Assembly (NCBI GenBank): GCA_036721855.1
Contig: DAIMKF010000013.1
Span: 1 to 47,323, forward strand
DNA: 47,323 nt
Direction of reading: 5' to 3'
Source of the DNA: JAHDNZ01 sp036721855
GTDB lineage: Bacteria > Bacillota > DTU065
Made by a program: the position numbers and the translations under genes
The notes under the pieces: model-generated
What the model saw: only the letters and a program-made list of their open reading frames with translations
Told to the model about the DNA's origin: nothing
The model's database searches: none
Shown here: positions 34,027 through 42,148 of the stretch, one piece after another
Position numbering within the stretch: the first letter of the stretch is position 1
Layout: each line of letters begins with the position of its first letter

Positions 34027-34527
34027 GTGAAAAAGAGACTGATGCTGATTGTTCTGGTATTTGGTATGGCAACTTTATGCATTTCGGCCGAGAGTTTTAG
34101 TCAAAGGGTATTAGCTAATATTCAACCTGCTTTGCAAGTAATCTGGCCTGATGCGGAACTGAATTTTGGTCAGCTTGCAATTGGCACTAACGAATCCGCT
34201 ACCATACAACTGAAGGTATTGGCTAATGTAGGTTACAATATTATTTTAGAAACTAACAGTCCCTATCTGAAAGAGTATATTACAGAAACAGGAGCCTACG
34301 GTGTAAACAAATTAAAAGAAGCTTTACAGATCAGTATCGACGATGGTCTTAACTGGTTAGTGGTAGAAAAGTCTATGATTTTAGTTAATAAACCCGAGGG
34401 CTCTCCGGTTGAGGATATCTACAAGATTAAATATCAACAGGAGATGTCATTTCCGGCGGACAAGGCCTTAGATGAAGGCTCTTATTACACTACCGAGATA
34501 ACGCTTTTAGTTACACCACTTATTTAA
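34027..34527 (+). CDS. Small secreted subunit-like protein, cassette gene 3
   Basis: 166 aa with a strong signal peptide (VKKRLMLIVLVFGMATLCISAES). The mature part is a single beta-rich domain: IQPALQVIWPDAELNFGQLAIG, NVGYNIILETNSPYLKEYI, and the terminal TTEITLLVTPLI, an amphipathic last strand. Such a pattern fits a secreted pilin-like or WxL-like subunit that is assembled by the two preceding proteins. Start: GTG 34027 is 9 nt after AGAGG; ATG 34018 is in frame but only one base from that site and overlaps the upstream stop. No cysteines except the signal region. Function unknown; role inferred from context. Confidence 0.6.
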   Translation: MKKRLMLIVLVFGMATLCISAESFSQRVLANIQPALQVIWPDAELNFGQLAIGTNESATIQLKVLANVGYNIILETNSPYLKEYITETGAYGVNKLKEALQISIDDGLNWLVVEKSMILVNKPEGSPVEDIYKIKYQQEMSFPADKALDEGSYYTTEITLLVTPLI

Positions 34528-34541
34528 AAACGATAATATTA

Positions 34542-34570
34542 TTGACAAAGGTTAAGCTTAACTCTAGACT
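34542..34570 (+). promoter_or_regulatory. Promoter with palindromic operator before alpha-mannosidase
   Basis: TTGACA (34542-34547), a 17-nt spacer and TAGACT (34565-34570). The spacer holds a perfect 12-bp palindrome GTTAAGCTTAAC (34551-34562), positioned as an operator would be for a repressor that blocks RNA polymerase. A direct repeat (TTATGAC twice, 34584-34600) follows. Confidence 0.6.
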
Positions 34571-34622
34571 AAAGGTAATAATGTTATGACAAGTTATGAC
34601 CTTTAGTAAGGAGAGGTTGAGC

Positions 34623-37589
34623 ATGCGCTGGGCAACGATTAAAAGAAGGTTTGAAGAGCTTTATCAAAAGATCTACCAGGATATCTCCAAGCTGCCTGGG
34701 TTTAAAAGTTCAGTCTGTTATTACCAGGGGCCTTTGCAGTATACAAAGTTAAGAGAAAGAGGAGAAATTGTTAGCGGCCAAATCTGGGGTGAACCGGGTG
34801 AGACTGTTTTTTTAAGGTTCCAAGGAGATTTTTGGCAGGAGGGTTACTGGTTTGACCTTGTTTTAGATAGCGAAGCTTGCTTATTTGTCGATGATAAACC
34901 TTATGCCGGTTTGGATGATAACCACCGTTTTATTCCTATACCTAAAGGTTTCCACAGATTTAAGATCGAGGCTTATAATTGCTCTGACCAACCATTAACA
35001 CTCAAAAGAGCGCATATCATCTCCTTTAGAACCAAGCTTCTGGAGCTGACTCTATTAGCTTTAGAAGCAGTTAATTGCGATAAACTTCTCGAACCTCTAA
35101 TATTAAAGGAATTAGAAGTCATTTTAAGCCAAGCTCTTATTATGTTCCCCCCTTATCTTGATGATGCCAACCTAGAAGAAACCGCTGCTAAAGCTCTATC
35201 TTTAGTGCTTCAAAACCTTGAAAAATATCCTCATAAAACACACGGCAAACTTGTTTTAATACCTCAAAGCCATATCGATTTGGCCTGGTTATGGCCGGAA
35301 AAAGAAACAGTTAGAAAGCTTTCCAGAACATTTTCTACAGCCTTGAGGCTTGCTGAGAAAGACCCTGATTTTATCTTTCACCAGAGCCAGCCTCAACTGT
35401 TTTCTTATGTAAAAATATATTATCCTGAGTTATTTAAGCAGATAAAAAAAGCTGTAAAAGAGGGTAAATTTGAATTGGTAGGTGGTATGTGGGTCGAACC
35501 AGATTGCAATATGCCCTCCGGAGAGTCTTTGGTCAGGCAACTTCTCTATGGCAAGAAATTCTTTGTAGAAGAATTTGGTGTTAAACCGGAAATTGAATGG
35601 CTTCCTGATGTCTTTGGGTTTAGTCCAAGTTTGCCACAGTTACTTAAGGATTGCGGAACTAAAGCATTTATGACGATTAAATTAAATTGGAATGACACTA
35701 ACATTTGGCCGGAGAGTGTTTTTAACTGGCGTGGCATAGATGGCTCAACGATCCCAGTTTTTGTACCTCGAGCTCTTAACGAAGATGTTAGTGCTAAAGA
35801 GGCTATTCAAGCTTTGAAAAATGCCCAAAGAAGCACAGCTGTGCCTGTTGTTGCCCACCTGATAGGCTATGGTGATGGTGGCGGAGGAGTTACTTTTGAG
35901 CAAATAAAAAAAGCTAAGCTACTTCCTAATTTGCCTCAAATTCCTACAGTCGAATTAGGTAGTATCAAAGAGTATGTACAAAAAAATATCTCTGAAAGTG
36001 AGATAAAAAATACCTGGGATGGTGAATTGTATCTCGAACTTCATCGCGGGACAACTACCACTCAGGCACAGAATAAAAGATGGAATCGCAAGGTAGAGTT
36101 TATGATCCGCGACACAGAGATTCTTGCATCAATAGCTAATTCTTTAGGTAAAGCTTATCCTAAAGAAAGACTTGAGCAGGCTTGGAAACTGATCTTAAAA
36201 AATCAGATGCACGATATCTTACCAGGTAGTGGTATTAGTGAAGTTTACCAAGACAGCCAAAGAGACTATCTTCGAGTTGTGGATACCTTAACTAAGATTA
36301 AGGATGAAATGCTTGGTTTTTTAGCTAGTCAGGTTAATGCCAAATTCGATGCCATAGGGTATCTAATCGTAAACACTATGTCTTTTGCCCGTAAAACCTT
36401 AGTTAAAATTATACCTCCCACAAAAAATGTTCACTTCATAGATGAAAAGGGAGAGCATCTTATAGCACAAAGGTTAAAAGATGGTAGCTTTTTAGTGGAA
36501 GTTAACATACCAGCACTAGGTTACACAACCATTTATGCTCAAAAAGGCATTAAAAGGCAAGCAAATCCTTTTACTATTACCAAAAGCAAGATAGAAAATG
36601 GTTTAATAGCGGTTTTTTGGGGAGAGAAAGGGCAAGTAAAAGAGATTAGAGACCTTCTAAAGGGCGAGGTATTGGTTCAGAATCAACAACACCATCTAAA
36701 GTTTTTTGATGATCGTCCACTTAACTATGATGCTTGGGAGATCGATTTGGATTATAAGGAAATAAGCTGGGAGCCGGATAAACTTGTTTCTGTGAATATT
36801 AAAGAGAATGGACCTTTGTGTGCCTCTTTAGAACTGGAGTGGGAAATGCATCAGTCGGTGATCAATCAAGAGATAATACTCTATCGCCATTCTACACGCC
36901 TTGATTTTAAAACAAAGGTTAACTGGCATGAAAAGCATGTTCTTTTTAAGACTTGCTTTGATACTAAAATCAGAACACGCTATGCCACATATGATGTTGC
37001 CTTTGGGAAATATCAAAGACCGACTTTCCGGAATACATCCTGGCAGAGAGCTCAATTTGAAGTTAGTGGGCATAAATGGGCTGATCTTTCCGAAACAACC
37101 CGCGGAGTTTCTTTGCTTAACGACTGTAAATATGGATATGATGTTTTTGAGTCGAGGCTATCGTTGAGTCTATTAAGAGGGAGTGTGTATCCAGACAAAG
37201 AGGCTGATCAAGGGAGCCATGATTTTACTTATGCTATCTATTTGCATAGAGATAGTTCGTGTTTGGATACTATAAAACAAGCTTACGAGTTAAATCTAGA
37301 GCCTTTAGTTTATAAGCTACCTGATGACGGCGGAAATCTTCCAGCGGCCAAATCCTTTATAAAAATAAATTCTGAGGGAGTTTTACTAGATACAATAAAA
37401 CTAGCTGAAGATGGCCAAGATTATATTTTGCGTTTTTTTGAAACACGTGGCACAACTGAAAAGTTAGAGATTGAATCTGGAGCTGTAATAATAGAGGAAG
37501 TAAATCTGTTGGAAGAAGCCAAAGAAAGTAAAGACATGCTTTTTAAGCCTTATCAAGTGAGAAGCTATCGGGTAAAATTAAAAAAATAA
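34623..37589 (+). CDS. GH38 alpha-mannosidase
   Basis: 988 aa, no signal peptide, so cytoplasmic. Glycoside hydrolase family 38, retaining alpha-mannosidase. An N-terminal beta domain is followed by the (beta/alpha)7 catalytic barrel with the zinc-binding HxD in SHIDLAWLWP (about 215), the nucleophile aspartate in WLPDVFGFS (about 327), and metal/acid residues in GMWVEPDCNMPSGES and MHDILPG. Beta-sandwich C-terminal domains follow. I choose the ATG 34623, 6 nt after AAGGAGAGG; upstream in-frame ATG 34596 lacks a site. Monocistronic with its own promoter and a long terminator hairpin. Likely cleaves mannose from imported mannosides; nearby binding proteins and the DUF6259-like enzyme may belong to the same pathway. 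Confidence 0.95.
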   Translation: MRWATIKRRFEELYQKIYQDISKLPGFKSSVCYYQGPLQYTKLRERGEIVSGQIWGEPGETVFLRFQGDFWQEGYWFDLVLDSEACLFVDDKPYAGLDDNHRFIPIPKGFHRFKIEAYNCSDQPLTLKRAHIISFRTKLLELTLLALEAVNCDKLLEPLILKELEVILSQALIMFPPYLDDANLEETAAKALSLVLQNLEKYPHKTHGKLVLIPQSHIDLAWLWPEKETVRKLSRTFSTALRLAEKDPDFIFHQSQPQLFSYVKIYYPELFKQIKKAVKEGKFELVGGMWVEPDCNMPSGESLVRQLLYGKKFFVEEFGVKPEIEWLPDVFGFSPSLPQLLKDCGTKAFMTIKLNWNDTNIWPESVFNWRGIDGSTIPVFVPRALNEDVSAKEAIQALKNAQRSTAVPVVAHLIGYGDGGGGVTFEQIKKAKLLPNLPQIPTVELGSIKEYVQKNISESEIKNTWDGELYLELHRGTTTTQAQNKRWNRKVEFMIRDTEILASIANSLGKAYPKERLEQAWKLILKNQMHDILPGSGISEVYQDSQRDYLRVVDTLTKIKDEMLGFLASQVNAKFDAIGYLIVNTMSFARKTLVKIIPPTKNVHFIDEKGEHLIAQRLKDGSFLVEVNIPALGYTTIYAQKGIKRQANPFTITKSKIENGLIAVFWGEKGQVKEIRDLLKGEVLVQNQQHHLKFFDDRPLNYDAWEIDLDYKEISWEPDKLVSVNIKENGPLCASLELEWEMHQSVINQEIILYRHSTRLDFKTKVNWHEKHVLFKTCFDTKIRTRYATYDVAFGKYQRPTFRNTSWQRAQFEVSGHKWADLSETTRGVSLLNDCKYGYDVFESRLSLSLLRGSVYPDKEADQGSHDFTYAIYLHRDSSCLDTIKQAYELNLEPLVYKLPDDGGNLPAAKSFIKINSEGVLLDTIKLAEDGQDYILRFFETRGTTEKLEIESGAVIIEEVNLLEEAKESKDMLFKPYQVRSYRVKLKK

Positions 37590-37596
37590 AACGGCC

Positions 37597-37648
37597 AAGC
37601 CTCATAAATTATTTGCAGGGATAATTTAAGGGGCTTCCTTTATTTTTT
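37597..37648 (+). terminator. Terminator of alpha-mannosidase gene
   Basis: 16-bp stem with one mismatch and one G-U pair (AAGCCTCATAAATTAT against ATAATTTAAGGGGCTT), 8-nt loop, then CCTTTATTTTTT. Confidence 0.8.
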
Positions 37649-37974
37649 AGCAAGCCAAAGGATCCATTAACACTTATTAAATACCAAGGAAAATGTTCAC
37701 AACAGTGAGAGACTAAAGTAAAAAAATAATATTATCTGGGTTTTGTTAATCATTTTTGTAAGGTTTTAAGCCTACATTTTATTAAATTCTTAAATGTGTT
37801 TAAGTTACCGACAACAATAATGTGGTTAACCAGACTAAAAGGCGAAATTATTTAAACATAGCAGGTTAAATAACCCAGTTAGGAGAATGATATTTTTAGG
37901 TATGGTTTTTGTGCTTAATCTGGGATATTAAATATTGCAACTAAAAACCGGTTTGTTTTCAGGAGGTAATTGTT
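37649..37974. promoter_or_regulatory. 325-bp leader with two GGTTA/TAACC palindromes
   Basis: No gene seen apart from a 14-codon frame (ATG 37887) whose ribosome site is too close. TGGTTAACCA (37823-37832, perfect palindrome) and GGTTAAATAACC (37864-37875) are about four helical turns apart and could be paired operator sites for the downstream dehydratase gene. The same GGTTAA half-site recurs upstream of luxS. Confidence 0.4.
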
Positions 37975-39807
37975 ATGGGAGCTAAAAGGAAGATCTTTCT
38001 ATTGCTGGCGATTGATTATTGTTTAGGTTTAATTAGCACATGCTTAGCATTTATCATAACCAAGACTCCTCTTTTTTGGCCGACTATTATTTTAGCACCT
38101 TTTATTGTAATTGCCTCTGAGGTGATTTTTAAACTTCATCAGGTTATTTATCGACATATTGATTTTTTTGATATTTGGCGGATGGCTTTAGCCATTATTG
38201 TAGGTCAGCTTATTACATATGGAATTTTTATTAACCATGTTGGACTAAGGTTTTTTATTTCCAGTTTAGCAATCTTATTATCTGCTATTTGCGGTTCGAG
38301 AATTATTTTTAAGATCTGGTCTAGTAAGAAGCTTTTAACTGACCAAAAAGAAAGTCTAGATAAGCTAAAGACTATTATTGTTGGAGCAGGTTCAGCCGGA
38401 ATAATGGTTAGATCAGAGATTGAAAAACATAAAGTTCTTAAAGCCGATGTAATTGGTTTTGTTGACGATGACGATACTAAACTGCAAAGAACTATACACA
38501 ACACACCTGTTTTAGGAACCATAAGTGATTTAGATAAGATTATGAAACAATATGAGATTAAGCAGCTTATTTTTGCTATTCCCAGTGCACCGGGTTCTTT
38601 AGTTAAAAAAGTCAATGATGTTGCCAAAAAGTATAATGCGAAACTTAAGGTTTTACCTGGTGTATATGAGATACTAGAGGGCAAAGTACAAGTAAGTGCC
38701 TTAAGAGATGTAAATATTGATGATTTATTACGTAGAGACCCTATTAATATTGACCTAGACAGTATTGCTTCGTATCTTTCAGATAAGGTTGTTCTGGTAA
38801 CCGGGGCGGCAGGTTCTATTGGTTCGGAACTTGTCCGTCAAATTTGCCACTTTCATCCCCGTGAAATAGTACTGGTTGACTTTAATGAAAATGGGCTTCA
38901 TGATTTACACTTTGAACTTAGCCAAAACTTTCCTAAACAATACTATACCTGTGTTGTTGCCAATATCAGGGAACCAAATAGACTAAAAGAGGTCTTTAGT
39001 GCAACTAAACCGGATGTTGTTTTTCATGCCGCAGCTCATAAACATGTACCCATGATGGAGCATAATCCCGGTGAAGCTATTAAAAATAACATATATGGGA
39101 CACTTAATGTAGCACTGCAGTCGGCAGAATCAGGAGTGGAAAGATTTGTTTTGATCTCAACTGATAAGGCTGTTAACCCTACTAATGTCATGGGAGCTAC
39201 AAAAAGAGTTGCAGAAAAAATTATTCAAGCTCTGGGGCAAACAAGTACTACAATCTTTACAGCGGTGCGTTTTGGCAATGTGTTAGGTAGCAATGGCAGT
39301 GTTGTACCTCTTTTTAAGAAACAAATTGCTGAAGGTGGGCCTGTTACCGTAACACACCCGGAAATAACTAGATATTTTATGACTATACCTGAGGCGTGTC
39401 AATTGGTTTTACAAGCAGGTGCCAACGCTTTTCAAGGAGATGTTTATGTCTTAGACATGGGTGAGCCGGTTAAAATTACAGAGTTAGCCAAAACACTGAT
39501 CGATCTGTCGGGATTTACCTTAAATGAAGATATAGAGATTGAATATGTTGGGTTAAGACCGGGAGAAAAATTATATGAAGAGCTTTTTACAGACAGTGAA
39601 CAGATATCACCTACAAATCACAGAAAGGTCTTTCGTGCCCATTTAGAAAAAGTAGATCCAGCTGAACTGTTTAACCAGTTAGACGAATTAAAAGAGCTGG
39701 AAGAGACTAGCAATACCCTCTTTATACGCAAAAAGCTTAAGGAAATAGTTCCTAACTATAATATTGAGACCAGTAGTGATGAGTTTGCAGCAACCTGCAG
39801 GTATTAA
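37975..39807 (+). CDS. Membrane-bound nucleotide-sugar 4,6-dehydratase (CapD/PglF-like)
   Basis: 610 aa. Four to five N-terminal membrane helices (to about 115), a first Rossmann-type domain (IIVGAGSAGIMVRSEI, about 133), then the catalytic SDR domain with TGAAGSIGSELVRQI (about 275) and the atypical S-M-K triad in STDKAVNPTNVMGATKR. The build equals that of UDP-GlcNAc 4,6-dehydratases such as PglF, WbpM and CapD, which begin bacillosamine or related deoxyamino sugar synthesis for surface glycans. ATG with AGGAGG upstream. Not clustered with glycosyltransferases, but a Wzz/BY-kinase pair is in the same window. Long 5' leader with possible operators. Confidence 0.93.
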   Translation: MGAKRKIFLLLAIDYCLGLISTCLAFIITKTPLFWPTIILAPFIVIASEVIFKLHQVIYRHIDFFDIWRMALAIIVGQLITYGIFINHVGLRFFISSLAILLSAICGSRIIFKIWSSKKLLTDQKESLDKLKTIIVGAGSAGIMVRSEIEKHKVLKADVIGFVDDDDTKLQRTIHNTPVLGTISDLDKIMKQYEIKQLIFAIPSAPGSLVKKVNDVAKKYNAKLKVLPGVYEILEGKVQVSALRDVNIDDLLRRDPINIDLDSIASYLSDKVVLVTGAAGSIGSELVRQICHFHPREIVLVDFNENGLHDLHFELSQNFPKQYYTCVVANIREPNRLKEVFSATKPDVVFHAAAHKHVPMMEHNPGEAIKNNIYGTLNVALQSAESGVERFVLISTDKAVNPTNVMGATKRVAEKIIQALGQTSTTIFTAVRFGNVLGSNGSVVPLFKKQIAEGGPVTVTHPEITRYFMTIPEACQLVLQAGANAFQGDVYVLDMGEPVKITELAKTLIDLSGFTLNEDIEIEYVGLRPGEKLYEELFTDSEQISPTNHRKVFRAHLEKVDPAELFNQLDELKELEETSNTLFIRKKLKEIVPNYNIETSSDEFAATCRY

Positions 39808-39830
39808 AAAAAGCCTTCACGGCTTTTTTT
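39806..39830. terminator. Bidirectional terminator
   Basis: AAAAAAAGCC-TTCAC-GGCTTTTTTT, symmetrical, located between the convergent dehydratase and GDT1 genes; serves both. Confidence 0.85.
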
Positions 39831-39841
39831 AATACTTAACT

Positions 39842-40405
39842 TCAGAAAAGCTCCCCCAAACTAAAGATTCCAAAACAAAGGTACAGTACGGAGGAGACTA
39901 TTTTTATTGTTCTAACAGACAATCTAGAACCAGCTACACGGCCAACAAATAAAGATAAAAGGTTAGCAAGGAGCATAGCAAGCACAGCACCTAAAAAGGT
40001 TGCCAGGAGATTTTTATTTTGACTGGCCAGTAAAATGCAGGTAATTTGGGTTTTGTCACCCAATTCACCTAAGGTGTATAAGGAGAATACTCTCCAAAAT
40101 GGATTTACCGTACAGTTGGTTACGGCAGCTTCTTCAGTAGCTTCAGGCTTTGCGAGCAAGGTTTTAAGACCAATATATATAAAAAGAACACCGGCAAAGA
40201 GATTTATTAGCCTAAGAGGGATTGCCTCACCAATACAAAAACCTAAAGTGGCAGCAAATAATTGAGTTAATATAATGGCAGAAATGATACCTAAAAGCAT
40301 TGGCAACAAGGGGTATTTTGTGGCCATAGCTAAAACGAGTAACTGAGATTTATCCCCGGCTTCGGCAGCAAAAATTAAACTAAGTGCTTCTAAAAATGCT
40401 TGCAT
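39842..40405 (-). CDS. GDT1/TMEM165 (UPF0016) family manganese exporter
   Basis: 187 aa, six helices in two repeats, each with the E-x-G-D-K/R-S/T signature: AEAGDKSQL (about residue 15) and GELGDKTQI (about residue 113). Bacterial members (MneA type) export manganese. ATG start with AGGAGG 7 nt upstream. The leader holds a yybP-ykoY manganese riboswitch with a terminator hairpin, which agrees with the function. Single-gene unit. Confidence 0.94.
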   Translation of the reverse strand: MQAFLEALSLIFAAEAGDKSQLLVLAMATKYPLLPMLLGIISAIILTQLFAATLGFCIGEAIPLRLINLFAGVLFIYIGLKTLLAKPEATEEAAVTNCTVNPFWRVFSLYTLGELGDKTQITCILLASQNKNLLATFLGAVLAMLLANLLSLFVGRVAGSRLSVRTIKIVSSVLYLCFGIFSLGELF

Positions 40406-40429
40406 AGTAATCCTCCTAAATCAAAGTAA

Positions 40430-40469
40430 TAAAAAAGACCTTTAACAAGTTAAAAACTGTTAAAGGTCT
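40430..40469 (-). terminator. Riboswitch-controlled terminator before GDT1 gene
   Basis: Perfect 12-bp stem AGACCTTTAACA / TGTTAAAGGTCT with a T6 tail on the minus strand, between the aptamer and the ribosome site. Its 5' arm adjoins the aptamer, so it is the OFF-state platform; manganese binding should prevent it. Confidence 0.8.
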
Positions 40470-40546
40470 CGCAAACCAAATAGAGGTGTCAGAGCCAGGA
40501 CTGCGTCCGGTATGTTGACTCTGCCTAAGATGCTACTCCCCTTTAT
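40470..40546 (-). promoter_or_regulatory. yybP-ykoY manganese riboswitch
   Basis: On the minus strand: AAAGGGGAGUAGC, then GUCAACAUACCGG, then CCUGGCUCUGACACC. The GGGGAGUAGC start and the GUCAACAU loop are the diagnostic parts of the yybP-ykoY class, which senses Mn2+. The downstream gene is a GDT1-type exporter, one of the known targets of this class. Confidence 0.92.
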
Positions 40547-40864
40547 AGACTTATTGTAATATTTTTTTGACATTTAGTAAATATCATAAAAATAAAGGCT
40601 TAGAGTTAGAGATAGAAACAAAGTCTTTATTACTATAGTTTAGATTAGCGGTTTTAAGGTAGCTTATAAAGGGCTTAAGAACTTTTTGATAATAGGTATT
40701 ATCTGAAGCAAGTTAAGAGAAAGTTTTTCTTTACAATCAGAATATTAACAACTTTAAGCTGTTCGGGTAACCAGTTTGAAATTAAATAGTCACAGATTTA
40801 TGCTGCAAGGCAGGATATCCGCTGTAATAGTTTAAATAATCTTTAAGCGAAGGAGTGGGTATCC
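40547..40864. other. 320-bp intergenic region, divergent promoters
   Basis: AT-rich, between the manganese riboswitch and the sigma-factor leader peptide. I see no open frame, no RNA family and no repeat. It must hold promoters for both directions, but none is convincing enough to mark. Confidence 0.5.
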
Positions 40865-40894
40865 TTGAGCCGTGTGAGGATTGAAGTAACATGA
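40865..40894 (+). CDS. Nine-residue leader peptide coupled to sigma factor start
   Basis: TTG at 40865 lies 9 nt after a strong AAGGAG (40850-40855) and encodes LSRVRIEVT (nine residues), stopping at TGA 40892-40894. The stop overlaps the ATG of the sigma factor (ATGA). The sigma factor has no good ribosome site of its own (GAGGA is 13 nt away), so ribosomes finishing this peptide probably start the sigma factor. It would be a translational coupling leader; a regulatory role of the peptide itself is unproven. Confidence 0.55.
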   Translation: MSRVRIEVT

Positions 40895-41553
40895 CAAGGA
40901 CATTAGTAGAAGACAAGCTCTTGATAGAGCAGGCCCAAAAGGGTAATAAAGATGCTGTTAACTCACTTGTAGAAGAATATGCTGATTATACACAAAAGTC
41001 AGTCCTCAAAATCTTGCACAAAATGCACAGACAAGGGAAATATATCACATATACTTACAGAAGTAACGGTGATGTTATGGCTGATATTGAAGAAGATTCA
41101 TGGGCTATTACTCATGATGTGCTAGTTAAAGCCATGAAATCAATCGGTGGTTTTGAGGGTCGGTCTAAATTTTCGACTTGGTTGTGGGTTATTGCTGAAA
41201 ATCATATAAAAACATTGATGGTCAAACGCGGAAGAAAAAAGAGCAAACTATTTTTGCAACAATCTCAAACAGATGATATTACTGCTAGTATTATAGAAAT
41301 TGCCGGAGCAACTACAGATAGTTTTGTTGAAGATTATGAAGACAAAGAGATAATGAGTGAAGTTTTAAGGATTTTATATGCAGATGATTTTAACCCTGAT
41401 CAACGTGATGCCATTTTATATTTTTTTATTCAAGAGTTAGATCAAAAAACAATTTCTGAGATAACCGGCGCCAAAATAGGCACCGTAAAAAAACGCATTC
41501 ATGATGGTCTTAAAAAGGTAAGACAAAAACTAGCAGAAGAAGATCTCTTGTGA
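40891..41553 (+). CDS. ECF-type RNA polymerase sigma factor
   Basis: 220 aa. Region 2 spans about 15-110 (LIEQAQKGNKDAVNSLVEEYAD, then GGFEGRSKFSTWLWVIAENHIKTL), with an insertion of about 25 residues (MHRQGKYITYTYRSNGDVMADIEED) between helices 2.1 and 2.2 that is longer than usual. Region 4 is at about 160-215 (LNPDQRDAILYFFIQELDQKTISEI, GTVKKRIHDGLKKVRQKL). First gene of the sigma / anti-sigma / secreted protein operon. Start fixed by overlap with the leader peptide stop. Target genes unknown. The zinc-finger anti-sigma gene follows directly (17 bp). Confidence 0.9.
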   Translation: MTRTLVEDKLLIEQAQKGNKDAVNSLVEEYADYTQKSVLKILHKMHRQGKYITYTYRSNGDVMADIEEDSWAITHDVLVKAMKSIGGFEGRSKFSTWLWVIAENHIKTLMVKRGRKKSKLFLQQSQTDDITASIIEIAGATTDSFVEDYEDKEIMSEVLRILYADDFNPDQRDAILYFFIQELDQKTISEITGAKIGTVKKRIHDGLKKVRQKLAEEDLL

Positions 41554-41554
41554 G

Positions 41555-42148
41555 ATGAGGGAGTTGTCTATGAAAAGGAAAGAGCATCTAACTGAAAAAG
41601 ATGTTTTTGAGATAGTGACTCGAAAACAAAGCCAATCTAATGGCATTAAACATAATAAGCATTTATCCACATGTAAATTCTGTTACAATGAGGCCTCTTC
41701 TTTGTGCAAAACGGTAGCAGCTGTTAAAAAAGTTAAATTATCACGAGAACAAAGGCTTAAATTATTAGTCAATGGAGTTACTTCAGAGTTAAATAGAGAT
41801 AGGCAAAGAGGAAAAATCAGAGTTCCTGCAATAGCAGCAGCCTTTGCTTTAATTGCTTTTGGAGTTTACTTCTATGCTAATTTTAATATTTTAAGTATCA
41901 CAAAACCTGATGCAACTAAAATGTCTTCGGTAATTTCTTATTCGTCAAACATTGAAGAGCCAAAGGTCGGCATAAAAACGCAAGGTGTTATTATTTCTGG
42001 CCGACACTCCAGCCGTAAGGCTACATCTAAAGCTATTGGTTCATCTGTGTTGCATGAAGGGGAGGAGTATAGTAATGGGCAGAGCCAGAAAAATGGTTTG
42101 GCTGTTGCTTCTAGCTATATTACTAATAGCTACAGCACAAGCTTCTGA
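41555..42148 (+). CDS. Anti-sigma factor with zinc-finger and one membrane helix
   Basis: About 190-197 aa. The cytoplasmic N-terminal part has the H-x3-C-x2-C zinc-binding anti-sigma motif (HLSTCKFC, about residue 40), then a linker, one membrane helix (IRVPAIAAAFALIAFGVYFYANF, about 86-108), and an extracytoplasmic tail rich in Ser. The first frame ATG is at 41555; ATG 41570 is better, 6 nt after GAGGGAG (the two differ by five residues). It most likely holds the preceding sigma factor at the membrane and releases it on an envelope signal. Its 3' end overlaps the next gene by 74 nt, an unusually long overlap. Confidence 0.85.
   Translation: MRELSMKRKEHLTEKDVFEIVTRKQSQSNGIKHNKHLSTCKFCYNEASSLCKTVAAVKKVKLSREQRLKLLVNGVTSELNRDRQRGKIRVPAIAAAFALIAFGVYFYANFNILSITKPDATKMSSVISYSSNIEEPKVGIKTQGVIISGRHSSRKATSKAIGSSVLHEGEEYSNGQSQKNGLAVASSYITNSYSTSF

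Noticed and set aside
38205..38684. 159-codon minus-strand frame opposite the dehydratase gene
   Set aside because: Antisense shadow; the plus-strand gene has clear motifs and the minus frame has a Ser/Leu-rich composition typical of shadows.
41985..42074. N-terminal extension of the secreted protein in the sigma operon
   Set aside because: Lies wholly in the anti-sigma gene; the GGGGAGGAG site and signal peptide fix the start at 42075.
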